Of a stretch of 64,000 bases of DNA, positions 42,340 to 53,627 are shown one piece after another. Numbering within the stretch: position 1 is the stretch's first letter; each line of letters begins with the position of its first letter. Origin of the DNA: Candidatus Bipolaricaulota bacterium (GTDB lineage: Bacteria; Bipolaricaulota; Bipolaricaulia; Bipolaricaulales; Bipolaricaulaceae); assembly GCA_937921255.1 (NCBI GenBank), contig CAKZSO010000003.1, positions 1 to 64,000 on the forward strand, read 5' to 3'. The notes under the pieces are model-generated. The model was not told the origin of the DNA, ran no database searches, and worked only from the letters and a program-made list of their open reading frames with translations. Position numbers and translations under genes: made by a program.

Positions 42340-43308
42340 TTAGGAGGAGATCAAGGCGGGCAGGGGCTCTCCTTCGATGGGAAGCCTCATCCGACGCGTT
42401 TCCCCCTCCCACTCGCAGCGGAACCGGACCACCCACGCCGTCGCACGGGGCAGCCCGGCGGCCTCCGCCATCCGCTCCGCCGCCGCGGCGATGATCGCCT
42501 CCCGCTCCCCGGGGCTATAGTCCGCCCACGGCGCGCGGACGAGCGCCAGCGGCGAGTGGGGAATCTGCACGTACAGACGGACGTCCGAGGGGAGGAAGAG
42601 AGGCTGCAGCCTAGCCTGCTCTTCGGCGCTCCGGGCGATCACGACCTGCGCCGCCGTTCCGATCCGATAGATGTGGTCAAACTGGAGCAGCTGCACAAGG
42701 TTCTCGGTGACGGGGGCGTCGGGCGCGATCTCCGCCCACCGCCGCACGAACGCCCTGTCGGAGAGGACGCACCGCCGCCCGCCGGCCCACGGCTCCACGC
42801 CCAGCTCCCTCGCCACCGCCCGCAGCCCATCCTCGGGATCGCGTTCGCCGGTGAGGCCAAGCAGGGACAACCGGTCCACCATCCCATCGCGTTCGGCGGC
42901 CGTTGGCGGGAGGAGGTGGGCTGAAAGCGGCCGCAAGACCCGTCCCGAGAGGCCGAGAGCCCGATCCAGCTCCACAAGCTCCTCCACTCCCAGGCCGCCC
43001 CGTCCCACCACTTCTCCCGTCACCAGGAGGTCGGCCCGAGCGCGCCGGGCAAGGCGCTGCACGCGCCCGAGGAGGGATCTCCGGCACACGGGACACACGG
43101 CCCCCCCCCGATTCACCGCGAGCCCCTCCCGTTTCAGCGCCACACTCTGCAGCCGGAACTCGCCCAGCCACCGGTGAGCCCGGGAAACCACCTCGTCCTC
43201 GCCCAAGAACAACGGGGACCGAAAGTAGACCAGCCGCAGATGCGCGACCCCCGCCCGGTGGGCCAGCCGCGCCGCCACGGTGCTGGCCAGGCTTCCCGAG
43301 TACAGCAT
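42340..43308 (-). CDS. PP-loop tRNA-thiolation-like protein with degenerate P-loop
   Basis: MLYSGSLASTVAARL (SGGxDS replaced), CPVC, GEVVG..VLRPLSAHLLPPTAAE architecture. Confidence 0.65.
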   Translation of the reverse strand: MLYSGSLASTVAARLAHRAGVAHLRLVYFRSPLFLGEDEVVSRAHRWLGEFRLQSVALKREGLAVNRGGAVCPVCRRSLLGRVQRLARRARADLLVTGEVVGRGGLGVEELVELDRALGLSGRVLRPLSAHLLPPTAAERDGMVDRLSLLGLTGERDPEDGLRAVARELGVEPWAGGRRCVLSDRAFVRRWAEIAPDAPVTENLVQLLQFDHIYRIGTAAQVVIARSAEEQARLQPLFLPSDVRLYVQIPHSPLALVRAPWADYSPGEREAIIAAAAERMAEAAGLPRATAWVVRFRCEWEGETRRMRLPIEGEPLPALISS

Positions 43309-43336
43309 CAGTGCTACCGTCGGCCCTCCCTCAGCA

Positions 43337-43858
43337 CTAGCGACGGGGGATCACCAAGCCGTACGAACCATCGCCGCGGCTGAACAAGACGGCGGGTTGG
43401 TCATCCTCAGCCTGGAAGAACACGAGGAACTCCCGGCCGCCCCGCTCCAGCTCCCGGATTGCCTCCTCCAAAGTCAGAGGCTGACGCGGAAAGTCATCCA
43501 CGACCTCGACCTGCGGTCCAACCGGCGCCTTCCGCGCCCCGCCGGGAGCGGTAGCAGGGCTCGTCTTGCGCGACACCCGCAACCGTTCCTTGTAGCGGAC
43601 GAGCTGGCGCTGCATCTTGTCCACCGCCTGGTCGATCGAGGCGTACATGTCGTTCGTCTCAACCTTGGCCTTGACGACCTTGTGGTTGACGAGGTACCCC
43701 ATCATCTGCACCCGCTGCGCTGGTCCCTCGACCTCGAGGATCACGTCCAACTTCGAGATCCGATCGAAGTAGCGCGACAAGACCTCAACTTTCTTTTCGA
43801 CGTATTTTGTCAAAGCGTCCGAGTCCGAAGCGTACCTCTCCTCGATGTGCAGCCTCAT
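43337..43858 (-). CDS. hpf: long-form ribosome hibernation promoting factor
   Basis: MRLHIEERYASDSDALTKYVEKKVEVLSRYFDRI..., C-terminal PLTLEEAIRELERGGREFLVFFQAEDDQPAVLFSRGDGSYGLVIP. Confidence 0.9.
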   Translation of the reverse strand: MRLHIEERYASDSDALTKYVEKKVEVLSRYFDRISKLDVILEVEGPAQRVQMMGYLVNHKVVKAKVETNDMYASIDQAVDKMQRQLVRYKERLRVSRKTSPATAPGGARKAPVGPQVEVVDDFPRQPLTLEEAIRELERGGREFLVFFQAEDDQPAVLFSRGDGSYGLVIPRR

Positions 43859-43886
43859 GATTCGGTCTCCTCCCTCGGCCAACCCC

Positions 43887-43916
43887 ATCCTACTACACTT
43901 AAGGGCCAATCGTCAA
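43887..43916 (-). promoter_or_regulatory. putative hpf promoter
   Basis: TTGACG - 18 nt - TAGGAT upstream of hpf. Confidence 0.5.
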
Positions 43917-45274
43917 GGGGTGTACGCCAGATTACGCTCAGCCGGGGCAAGAGCAGCGATTTGCTGACGGAGATAGGAGACCAGCTGTCGCGTTCCCTCG
44001 GGACCAAGTGCGGGGATAAACCCAGAGAACGCCTCGTCCACGTACTGGCGGACCCCTCCCCGGTAGGTGACCCCCCGCGCGAGGCGCTCGCAGGAGACCA
44101 GACCGAGGTCGAGGGCATCAACCGGTGGCTCGACGCGGAGCAGGGCCTCCGGGCAATCCACCCACGCCGCGAGCTCGTGTGTGGTGTAGGCCTGCGGTTC
44201 CTGGCCAACGAGGAACCCAATCACCCTCTGCTGCACCGCGGGCAGCCTCCGCAACCGACAGAGGAGCCGCTCGACGCGGACAACGACGGGCTCAGGAAGG
44301 TCCGGCCGGGGGAGAGCGTCCGTGTGGTAGGGAAGGCTCGCGTCGGAAAGCTTGTCCAGGAAAGCTTCAGGCATCTGGGCAACGCCCACCGGTTCTCTCG
44401 CCCAGGTGGAGCCCGGGCTCACCGGGAGGTCGGTGGGGGGCACCTCGGTCGTGGCCGCCAGAATCCGCCTCCGCACCTCGCGCAGCTTGGGGGACTCCAC
44501 GGGGCGGAAGGTGGGGGTGTACCCCCCGTGGAACGTGTCGCGGAGGCGCACCTTCACCTTCCGCGCTGTCGAGCCGGTCATGAAGATACACTCCCCCACC
44601 TCAAGCTGGGTCACGACCTCCTTGGCCTCGGTCTTCCGCCAGGGGAGGAGCTCGCCGTAGACGCGCATGTCCGCCTCGTGAACCACCCGGTGCAGGAAGA
44701 GCATCCCGGCCTGGGTGAGGACGTCCTTCTCCACCTTGGCCGAGCGCTGGGAGATGATCACCGCCCCCAATCCCCGCTTCCGACCCCGCAGGGCAATCCG
44801 GGAGATGACGTCCTTCATCCGCGTCCGCACGCCCTGGGGGATGAACTCGTGGCACTCCTCGATCCCGATCATGTACGGGCTCCGCAGCCGGCCCGCGAGG
44901 GCCCACAGCCGGGTCAGGTACTCGAACAGTACCGCCTCGCGCTCCCCGCCGAGCATGTCCGAGACGTCGAGGATCACCGGTACCCCCTCGCGGAGGGACA
45001 GCTCCGCGACCTCTCCGACCGAGCTCATGTTGAGCTCGACGTCGGCGTGGTCCCCTCCGCCGGCAACGAGCACCTCGAACCTCTCCTTGAGCCCGAAGTA
45101 CTCGCCGTCGATGTCCACGAGGGACAGCGGGTAGCGGGCAGAAAGGAGCTCCTCGAAGATCACCCCCGCCGTGTTCGACTTCCCCGATCCACGGATCCCC
45201 AGGATCGCCACGCACTGACCCACGACATCGTCGACCGCAACCGCCAATTCAGCACCAAGATTGAGAACGCTCAT
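43913..45274 (-). CDS. HerA-like (DUF87) ATPase
   Basis: AILGIRGSGKSNTAGVIFEELL Walker A; DIDGEYFGL; MIGIEECHEFIPQG; VIISQRSAKVEKDVLTQAG. Confidence 0.85.
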   Translation of the reverse strand: MSVLNLGAELAVAVDDVVGQCVAILGIRGSGKSNTAGVIFEELLSARYPLSLVDIDGEYFGLKERFEVLVAGGGDHADVELNMSSVGEVAELSLREGVPVILDVSDMLGGEREAVLFEYLTRLWALAGRLRSPYMIGIEECHEFIPQGVRTRMKDVISRIALRGRKRGLGAVIISQRSAKVEKDVLTQAGMLFLHRVVHEADMRVYGELLPWRKTEAKEVVTQLEVGECIFMTGSTARKVKVRLRDTFHGGYTPTFRPVESPKLREVRRRILAATTEVPPTDLPVSPGSTWAREPVGVAQMPEAFLDKLSDASLPYHTDALPRPDLPEPVVVRVERLLCRLRRLPAVQQRVIGFLVGQEPQAYTTHELAAWVDCPEALLRVEPPVDALDLGLVSCERLARGVTYRGGVRQYVDEAFSGFIPALGPEGTRQLVSYLRQQIAALAPAERNLAYTP

Positions 45275-45355
45275 CGCTGCCACCGTAGCCGCGAACCGCC
45301 CCGGCCGCGAGGGGGCGTGCCAGCGCGAGAAGGGACATCCGGACCCGAACCCCGC

Positions 45356-46783
45356 TTACCTCTGACCCCACACCAGCGCCCGGGCGAGCGCAAGCGCTTC
45401 GGCGCGCGTGGCGATCTCCCCGGCGAGAATCCGCTCATGCACGAACTCCAAGACCTCCCGAACCCGAGGGCCCGGACGGAGGCCCATCGCGAGGAGGTCG
45501 TCCCCGGTGAGCAGGTCGCGGGCGCAGCGGATCCCCTGGATCCGACGCAGGTGAACGAGGAGCTCGACCGCGCGCGCGAGGAGAGGAAGCCAGGCCCGCG
45601 CCCGATGAACGCTCGCTTCGGCATCGCAGACCACGAGGCGGAGGAGGTCAGCGAACAGGGGGAACCGCCTCGTCAGGTCGGCCAGGGGGTAAGCGTCGTC
45701 CTCGCCCTCGCCCAGGAGCCGGACCTGTTTCCCCACCCCCATCTCGGGGAGGCAGGCCACCCGCATGTGCTCCCGCACAAGGTGGGCTACCCACTCGATC
45801 TCGCGGTTGGGGAGCCGCAACCGAGCGAGAGCGCGGGCCGCAATGTCCGCACCAAGCCCACAGTGTCCCCCCATGTTCTCCCCCCCCGACCGCTCGAGCG
45901 CGGAGGGCTTCCCCACGTCGTGAAAGAGGAGGGCCAGCTTGAGGCGCGGATCGTCCCACAGGCCGTCTGCCGCCCGGAGGGCGGCCACCGTGTGCTCGAA
46001 CACGTCGCCCTCGGGGTGGTACTCCGCGGGCTGGGGGACACCCCGCAGGGCGGCGATCTCGGGTAGGACGTGCTCGAGGAGGCCGAGGTCGGCGAGGGCG
46101 CGGATCCCCTCTCCCGACCGCGCCGTCCTGAGGATGCGCAGGATCTCGTCACGGATCCGTTCCCACGACACGGTGGTGATCCGGGGGGCGTGATCGCGGA
46201 TCGCCCGTGCCGTCCCGTCCTCGATCGCGAACCCCAGCTGGCAGGCGAACCGAACGGCGCGCAGCATGCGCAGGCGGTCCTCGGCAAACCGCGTGGCGGG
46301 ATCGCCGATCGCCCGCACCAGGCCAGCCCGCAGGTCGGACAACCCGCCCACGAGGTCGATCACCTCCCCCTCCAGCGTGGCGACGAGCCCGTTCACGGTG
46401 AAGTCCCGGCGGCGCACGTCGTCAGCCAGGTCTCCCCACTGCACCTCATCCGGCCGACGGCCGTCGCTGTACCCCCGCTCGGTGCGGAAGGTGGCCACCT
46501 CGTACGATCTCCCCCCCGGATCAACAACAACCACCACGCCGAAGCTCTCCCCCACCAACACGACGCGCTGATCGGCAAACAGCCGCTTGACCTCATCCGG
46601 GGAAGCCGACGTGGCGATGTCCACGTCCTGGACCGCGCACCGCTCCCCCCGGAGCTCGGCGAGGATGAGATCCCGGACCGCTCCCCCCACGAACACCGCG
46701 ACGTGCCCCGCCCGACGAAGGCGGCGGACGACCTCCCCCGCAAACGGGTGATCGGTCAAGACGTGCTCGATCCGAAGCTCCAC
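45356..46783 (-). CDS. cca: CCA tRNA nucleotidyltransferase / poly(A) polymerase family with HD domain
   Basis: VFVGGAVRDLIL..DVDIATSASPDEVKRLF, RRDFTVNGLVA, RMLRAVRFACQLGF, HDVGKP. Confidence 0.88.
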   Translation of the reverse strand: MELRIEHVLTDHPFAGEVVRRLRRAGHVAVFVGGAVRDLILAELRGERCAVQDVDIATSASPDEVKRLFADQRVVLVGESFGVVVVVDPGGRSYEVATFRTERGYSDGRRPDEVQWGDLADDVRRRDFTVNGLVATLEGEVIDLVGGLSDLRAGLVRAIGDPATRFAEDRLRMLRAVRFACQLGFAIEDGTARAIRDHAPRITTVSWERIRDEILRILRTARSGEGIRALADLGLLEHVLPEIAALRGVPQPAEYHPEGDVFEHTVAALRAADGLWDDPRLKLALLFHDVGKPSALERSGGENMGGHCGLGADIAARALARLRLPNREIEWVAHLVREHMRVACLPEMGVGKQVRLLGEGEDDAYPLADLTRRFPLFADLLRLVVCDAEASVHRARAWLPLLARAVELLVHLRRIQGIRCARDLLTGDDLLAMGLRPGPRVREVLEFVHERILAGEIATRAEALALARALVWGQR

Positions 46784-46800
46784 GCCCCATTATCGCCCGC

Positions 46801-46829
46801 TTGCAGTTCCGGTGCAGCAGGGCTAGCAT
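46801..46829 (+). promoter_or_regulatory. putative frr promoter
   Basis: TTGCAG - 17 nt - TAGCAT. Confidence 0.5.
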
Positions 46830-46850
46830 TCCCCGGCAAGGGGGTCGGTT

Positions 46851-47408
46851 ATGGAACACGAGCTACTCCGTCAAGCCCGCGGGCACATGGTGCGTACCCT
46901 GAGCGTGCTCCAGGGCGAACTCGGCAAACTCCACACCGGGCGTGCCAACCCCGCTCTGGTCGAGACGGTGGCGGTGGACTACTACGGGACGCCCACCCCC
47001 CTCAAGCACATTGCGCACGTTGTGGCTCCAGATCCCGATGTGATCATGATCCGACCGTTCGACCGCTCCCAGATCCCGGCGATCGAGAAGGCCGTGCTCG
47101 CCGCCGACCTCGGACTCAACCCCCAAAACGATGGCCAGGTGGTCCGAATCAAGGTCCCCCGCCTGTCCGAGGAGCGGCGGAACGAGCTCGTGAAGCTCGT
47201 CGGGAAGAGGGCCGAAGAGGCGAAGGTCGCCCTGCGTAACGTGCGGCGCGACGCCCGCGAGAAGCTCGACCTCGAGAAGAAGGAGGGCCGGCTGGGGGAG
47301 GACGATCACCACCGGCTCCAGAAGGCCCTCGACGACCTCACGGCCGAGCACGTGAAGCAGGTCGACGAGCTGGCGGAGAAGAAGGCCCAAGAGATGCGCA
47401 CCCTGTAG
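46851..47408 (+). CDS. frr: ribosome recycling factor
   Basis: GRANPALVETVAVDYYGTPTPLKHIA...IRPFDRSQIPAIEKAV. Confidence 0.96.
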   Translation: MEHELLRQARGHMVRTLSVLQGELGKLHTGRANPALVETVAVDYYGTPTPLKHIAHVVAPDPDVIMIRPFDRSQIPAIEKAVLAADLGLNPQNDGQVVRIKVPRLSEERRNELVKLVGKRAEEAKVALRNVRRDAREKLDLEKKEGRLGEDDHHRLQKALDDLTAEHVKQVDELAEKKAQEMRTL

Positions 47409-47415
47409 GCCGATC

Positions 47416-47766
47416 GTGCGCGACGCACTGGGGCTGGGAATGGCGGAAGGCTTGGGGCTCGCCCTGCCTGCGGCGGTGGGGCTCCTCGTCCTGGGCTGGC
47501 CGTGGTCCTTGGGCCTTCTCGTGGGGGTTGCCGCGGTGGGCGTTGGCCGGCTCGTCCGGTGGGGACTGGTGGGTGTGCTCCTTCGTGAGGGAGGGGGAGG
47601 GATCGCGGCCGGGCTGGCCGGTGTTGCCCGCCACCTCCTCGTGACGATCCTGGCCGTGGGGGGAGTCCTCGCTGGGCTGCCGCCCCTCGCGGTCGCCGCC
47701 GGGCTCCTCGTCCCCTCGGTTGGCCGGTGGATCTGGACGGTGAGGCTTGCTCGAACAGCTGGGTAA
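47416..47766 (+). CDS. small hydrophobic AtpI-like protein
   Basis: Membrane protein directly preceding and overlapping atpB; assignment by position and hydrophobicity only. Confidence 0.45.
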   Translation: MRDALGLGMAEGLGLALPAAVGLLVLGWPWSLGLLVGVAAVGVGRLVRWGLVGVLLREGGGGIAAGLAGVARHLLVTILAVGGVLAGLPPLAVAAGLLVPSVGRWIWTVRLARTAG

Positions 47767-48493
47767 GGAACTCGCCCTCCGGTTCACCGTCGGGGGGGTG
47801 GAGATCGCGTTCAACCTCGTCGTGGTGGCGGTGGCAGTGGCCGTGGGCGGGATCCTCCTCGCCACTGCCAGCTGGCTCACGCGCGGCCTGCCCCGCGACC
47901 CCGACGCCCCCCTCACCCGGCGGGCGGCGGTCCTGGTCACGGTGGTGGACGTCTTTCAGAACCATCTCCTCGGCGGCGTGTCCCCGCGGCTCGCGCGCCA
48001 GCTCCTCCCGTTCGTCGCAACCCTGTTCTTCTACGTTCTCCTCTGCAACTGGGTGGGCATCCTCCCCCTCCCGTACATCGTTTCGCCCACCCAAGACCTG
48101 AACGTCACGTTGGGGCTCGCCTTCCTCGTGTACGGGTTGACGCACTACTACGGGATCCGGTCCAAGGGGATCGCCCGCCACCTCAAGGGGTACCTCGAAC
48201 CGTTCCCGTTCCTCCTCCCCCTGAACGTGGTCGGCGACCTCGGGCGGACGCTCTCCCACGGCTTCCGTCTGTTCGGGAACATCCTCGGGGGGGCCCTCCT
48301 CACCACCGTGGCCCCGGTCGTGGCGATGCAGATCGCAAGCCTGATCCCAGCCGTGGGAGTGGTACTGGGGTGGGGGGCGCGGGTTCCGCTCATGCTCCTC
48401 CTCAACGCGTGGTTTGGCCTGCTCATGGGCGCGATCCAGGCGCTCGTGTTCGCACTGCTCGCGGTGGCGTACATCCAGGTCACCGCTGACTAG
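47747..48493 (+). CDS. atpB: ATP synthase F0 subunit a
   Basis: LGRTLSHGFRLFGNILGG, MLLLNAWFGLLMGAIQALVFALL; TTG start. Confidence 0.93.
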   Translation: MLEQLGKELALRFTVGGVEIAFNLVVVAVAVAVGGILLATASWLTRGLPRDPDAPLTRRAAVLVTVVDVFQNHLLGGVSPRLARQLLPFVATLFFYVLLCNWVGILPLPYIVSPTQDLNVTLGLAFLVYGLTHYYGIRSKGIARHLKGYLEPFPFLLPLNVVGDLGRTLSHGFRLFGNILGGALLTTVAPVVAMQIASLIPAVGVVLGWGARVPLMLLLNAWFGLLMGAIQALVFALLAVAYIQVTAD

Positions 48494-48503
48494 GAGGTTC
48501 GAC

Positions 48504-48746
48504 ATGGAAGGAGAAGCACTCGTCGCAGCAGCGAAGTACCTGGCAGCCGGAATCTGCATGGGCATCGGCGCGATTGGACCCGGCGTCGGGGAAGGCATCA
48601 TCGGCGCCCACGCCCTAGACGCGATGGCCCGCCAGCCGGAGATGGCGAACAGCCTCCTGCGAACGATGGTCATCGCCGACGCGATCGCCGAGACAACGGG
48701 CATCTACTCGCTCGTGGTGGCCATTGTCCTGATCTTCGTCGTCTAG
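48504..48746 (+). CDS. atpE: ATP synthase F0 subunit c
   Basis: GIGAIGPGVGEGIIGAHALDAMARQPEM...ADAIAETTGIYSLVVAI. Confidence 0.96.
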   Translation: MEGEALVAAAKYLAAGICMGIGAIGPGVGEGIIGAHALDAMARQPEMANSLLRTMVIADAIAETTGIYSLVVAIVLIFVV

Positions 48747-48755
48747 GAGGCCGCC

Positions 48756-49271
48756 GTGGCGCTGGAGTGGGGCACGATCGTCAAGAACCTGAACTGGACC
48801 TTCCTGTTCAACCTCGCCGTCTTCGCCCTGCTCCTCTGGCTTCTCAAACGGTTCCTCTACAAGCCCCTCCTCGCCTGGCTCGACCGCCGGCGCGAGGTCG
48901 AGGACGCGCGCCTGCGGAGCGCCCAGGAAGCTGAACAGAAGGCGAGGGCCCTTCTCTCCGAACGGGAGGCCGAACTGGCCGAGGCCAACCGGAGGGCCCG
49001 CGAGATCGTGGCCCAGGCAGAGGCCGAAGCCCAGGCGATCCTCCAGGACGCGCGCCGCGAGGCGCGTGTTCAGGCCCAGGCGATCCTCGCCGAGGCGGAG
49101 AAGGCGGCAGAGCGCGTGGGGGAGGAAGCCCTCGCCCGCCTGCGCGCCTCCTACGCCGAGCTCGTGGTCCTGGGGGCGTCCCGGGTCCTCGCCCGCGAGG
49201 TCCGGGAGACGGACCACGACCGCCTCCTCGCCGAACTCACCGCGCGCGTGGACGCCCGCCTCCTCCAGTAA
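48756..49271 (+). CDS. atpF: ATP synthase F0 subunit b
   Basis: N-terminal TM, long Ala/Glu/Arg coiled coil. Confidence 0.9.
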   Translation: MALEWGTIVKNLNWTFLFNLAVFALLLWLLKRFLYKPLLAWLDRRREVEDARLRSAQEAEQKARALLSEREAELAEANRRAREIVAQAEAEAQAILQDARREARVQAQAILAEAEKAAERVGEEALARLRASYAELVVLGASRVLAREVRETDHDRLLAELTARVDARLLQ

Positions 49272-49273
49272 CC

Positions 49274-49807
49274 ATGGCCGACGCCGTCCGCCCCTATACC
49301 CGCGCCCTGTACGAGGTCGCCTCCGCCCAGGGGGTCGAGGGGCGGATTGGACAGGACCTCGCCCTCCTGCGCGCGCTGTGGGAGGGCGATCCGGACTTCG
49401 CCCAGCCGTTCATCACCCATCCCTTGGTCCACGCGGCTGCGAAGGAAGGAGTTCTCGAACGGGCCCTGGGAGGGGTTGTCCACCCGCTCACCCTGAACCT
49501 CCTGCGGATCCTCGTCCGGCGGGGGAAGGCATCGCTCATCCCCGAGCTCGCCCCGGCGTTCTACCGGGAGCAAGAGGAGCACGGAAAAGCGCTCCACGTC
49601 GTGGCCCGCACGGCGCGGCCCCTCACCCCGGAGGCGCGGGCCTCCCTTCAGTCCCACCTCGCCGAGGTCCTCGGGAAGTCGGTGACCGTCGAAGATGTGC
49701 TTGACCCCGACCTGTTGGCGGGGGTCGAACTCGTCGTGTCCGGACGTCGGTTGGACACGTCGCTTCGCGGGCGGCTGGACGAGCTCGCAGCCGAGCTCAA
49801 GGGGTAG
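49274..49807 (+). CDS. atpH: ATP synthase F1 subunit delta
   Basis: VRPYTRALYEVASAQG...LDPDLLAGVELVVSGRRLDTSLRGRLDEL. Confidence 0.92.
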   Translation: MADAVRPYTRALYEVASAQGVEGRIGQDLALLRALWEGDPDFAQPFITHPLVHAAAKEGVLERALGGVVHPLTLNLLRILVRRGKASLIPELAPAFYREQEEHGKALHVVARTARPLTPEARASLQSHLAEVLGKSVTVEDVLDPDLLAGVELVVSGRRLDTSLRGRLDELAAELKG

Positions 49808-49810
49808 ACG

Positions 49811-51318
49811 ATGAGCCCACGCACAGACGAAATCGCAGCGATTCTCCGAAAGCAGATCCAAGAACTGGACATTGACCTCAAGATGGAGGAGGTGGGGGTG
49901 GTCGTCGAGGTCGGGGACGGGATCGCCCGGGTGTGGGGGCTTCGCTCGGCGATGGCGTCCGAGCTCCTCCTCTTCCCAGCGGGTATCCACGGCCTGGTCC
50001 TCGACCTGGCCGAGGACTCGGTGGGAGTGGCAATCCTCGGCTCCGACCGCGGGATCAAGGAGGGGGACGAGGTCCGGCGAACGGGCCGCGTCCTGTCCAC
50101 ACCCGTGGGGAAGAGGTTTCTCGGCCGGGTGGTCGACCCGTTGGGGGCCCCCCTAGACGGGGGAGAGCCGATCGAGCCCGAGGGGTACCGGAAGACCGAC
50201 GACAAGGCCCCCGGGGTGATCGCCCGCCAGCCGGTGAACACGCCGCTGCAGACCGGGATCAAGTGCATCGACGCCCTGACCCCGATCGGCCGAGGGCAGC
50301 GGGAGCTCATCATCGGGGACCGCCGGACCGGGAAGACGGCGATCGCCCTGGACACGATCCTTCACCAGAAGGGCCAGGGCGTGTACTGCATCTACGTCGC
50401 CATCGGCCAGAAGTCGTCCACGATCGCCAAGGCGATCGACGCCCTCCGCCGACACGGGGCGATGGAGTACACGATCGTCGTCGTCGCCTCCGCGGAGGAC
50501 CCGACCCCGCTTCAGTACATCGCCCCCTACGCCGGGTGCGCGATGGGAGAGTACTTCCGCGACCGGGGAGAGGACGCACTCGTCATCTACGACGACCTCT
50601 CCAAGCACGCCGTCGCCTACCGGGAGATCTCCCTCCTCCTCCGCCGGCCCCCGGGCCGGGAGGCGTACCCGGGGGACATCTTCTACACCCACTCCCGGCT
50701 GCTGGAGCGGGCGGCGCGGATGAGCAGCGAGCACGGGGGCGGATCCCTAACCGCCCTCCCGATCGTCGAGACCAAGGCCGGGGACATCACCGCCTACATC
50801 TCCACGAACCTCATCTCGATCACCGACGGTCAGATCTACCTCGAGGCGGACCTGTTCAACAAAGGGCAGCGGCCGGCGATGAACGTGGGGCTGTCCGTGT
50901 CCCGGGTCGGGGGCGCGGCCCAGGTCCCGGCGATGAAGGAGGTCGCGGGCCAGCTCCGGCTTGAGCTCGCCCAGTACCGGGACCTCGCCGCGTTCGCCGA
51001 GTTCGCCCAGGAGCTCGACGAATCGTCCCAGGCCCAGCTCGCCCGCGGGGAGCGGGTGATGGAGATCTTGAACCAAGACCAGTACCGACCGCTTCCCGTC
51101 GAGGCCCAGGTCGTCGCCCTGTACGCGGCGGTGGGCGGCCACCTCGACGACGTGCCGGTGGAGGCGGTCCGCGCCTTCGAGCGGGGGTTCCTCGCCTTCC
51201 TCGGCGAGCACTACCCGCACCTCCTCCGGAGCCTCACCGCCGAGCGGCGCCTCACCGACGAGATCCGCTCCGAGCTCGACACCGCCCTCGGCCGGTTCCG
51301 GGAAGGGTTCAGGGCCTG

Positions 51319-51319
<1 letters not shown>
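49811..51319 (+). CDS. atpA: ATP synthase F1 subunit alpha
   Basis: [15 protein letters not shown]; 502 aa canonical. Confidence 0.97.
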
Positions 51320-53576
<2,257 letters not shown>

Positions 53577-53627
53577 CGCCCCGCAGATGGTGGCGCACCG
53601 CAGAAGCGGTTCCTACAATCGCCGCAC

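Noticed and set aside
43280-46066. 928-aa plus-strand ORF antisense to hpf, HerA-like and cca
   Set aside because: Spans three well-supported minus-strand genes; low-complexity composition
49933-50964. 343-aa alternate-frame ORF inside atpA
   Set aside because: Overlaps canonical atpA in another frame; composition typical of frame-shifted high-GC sequence
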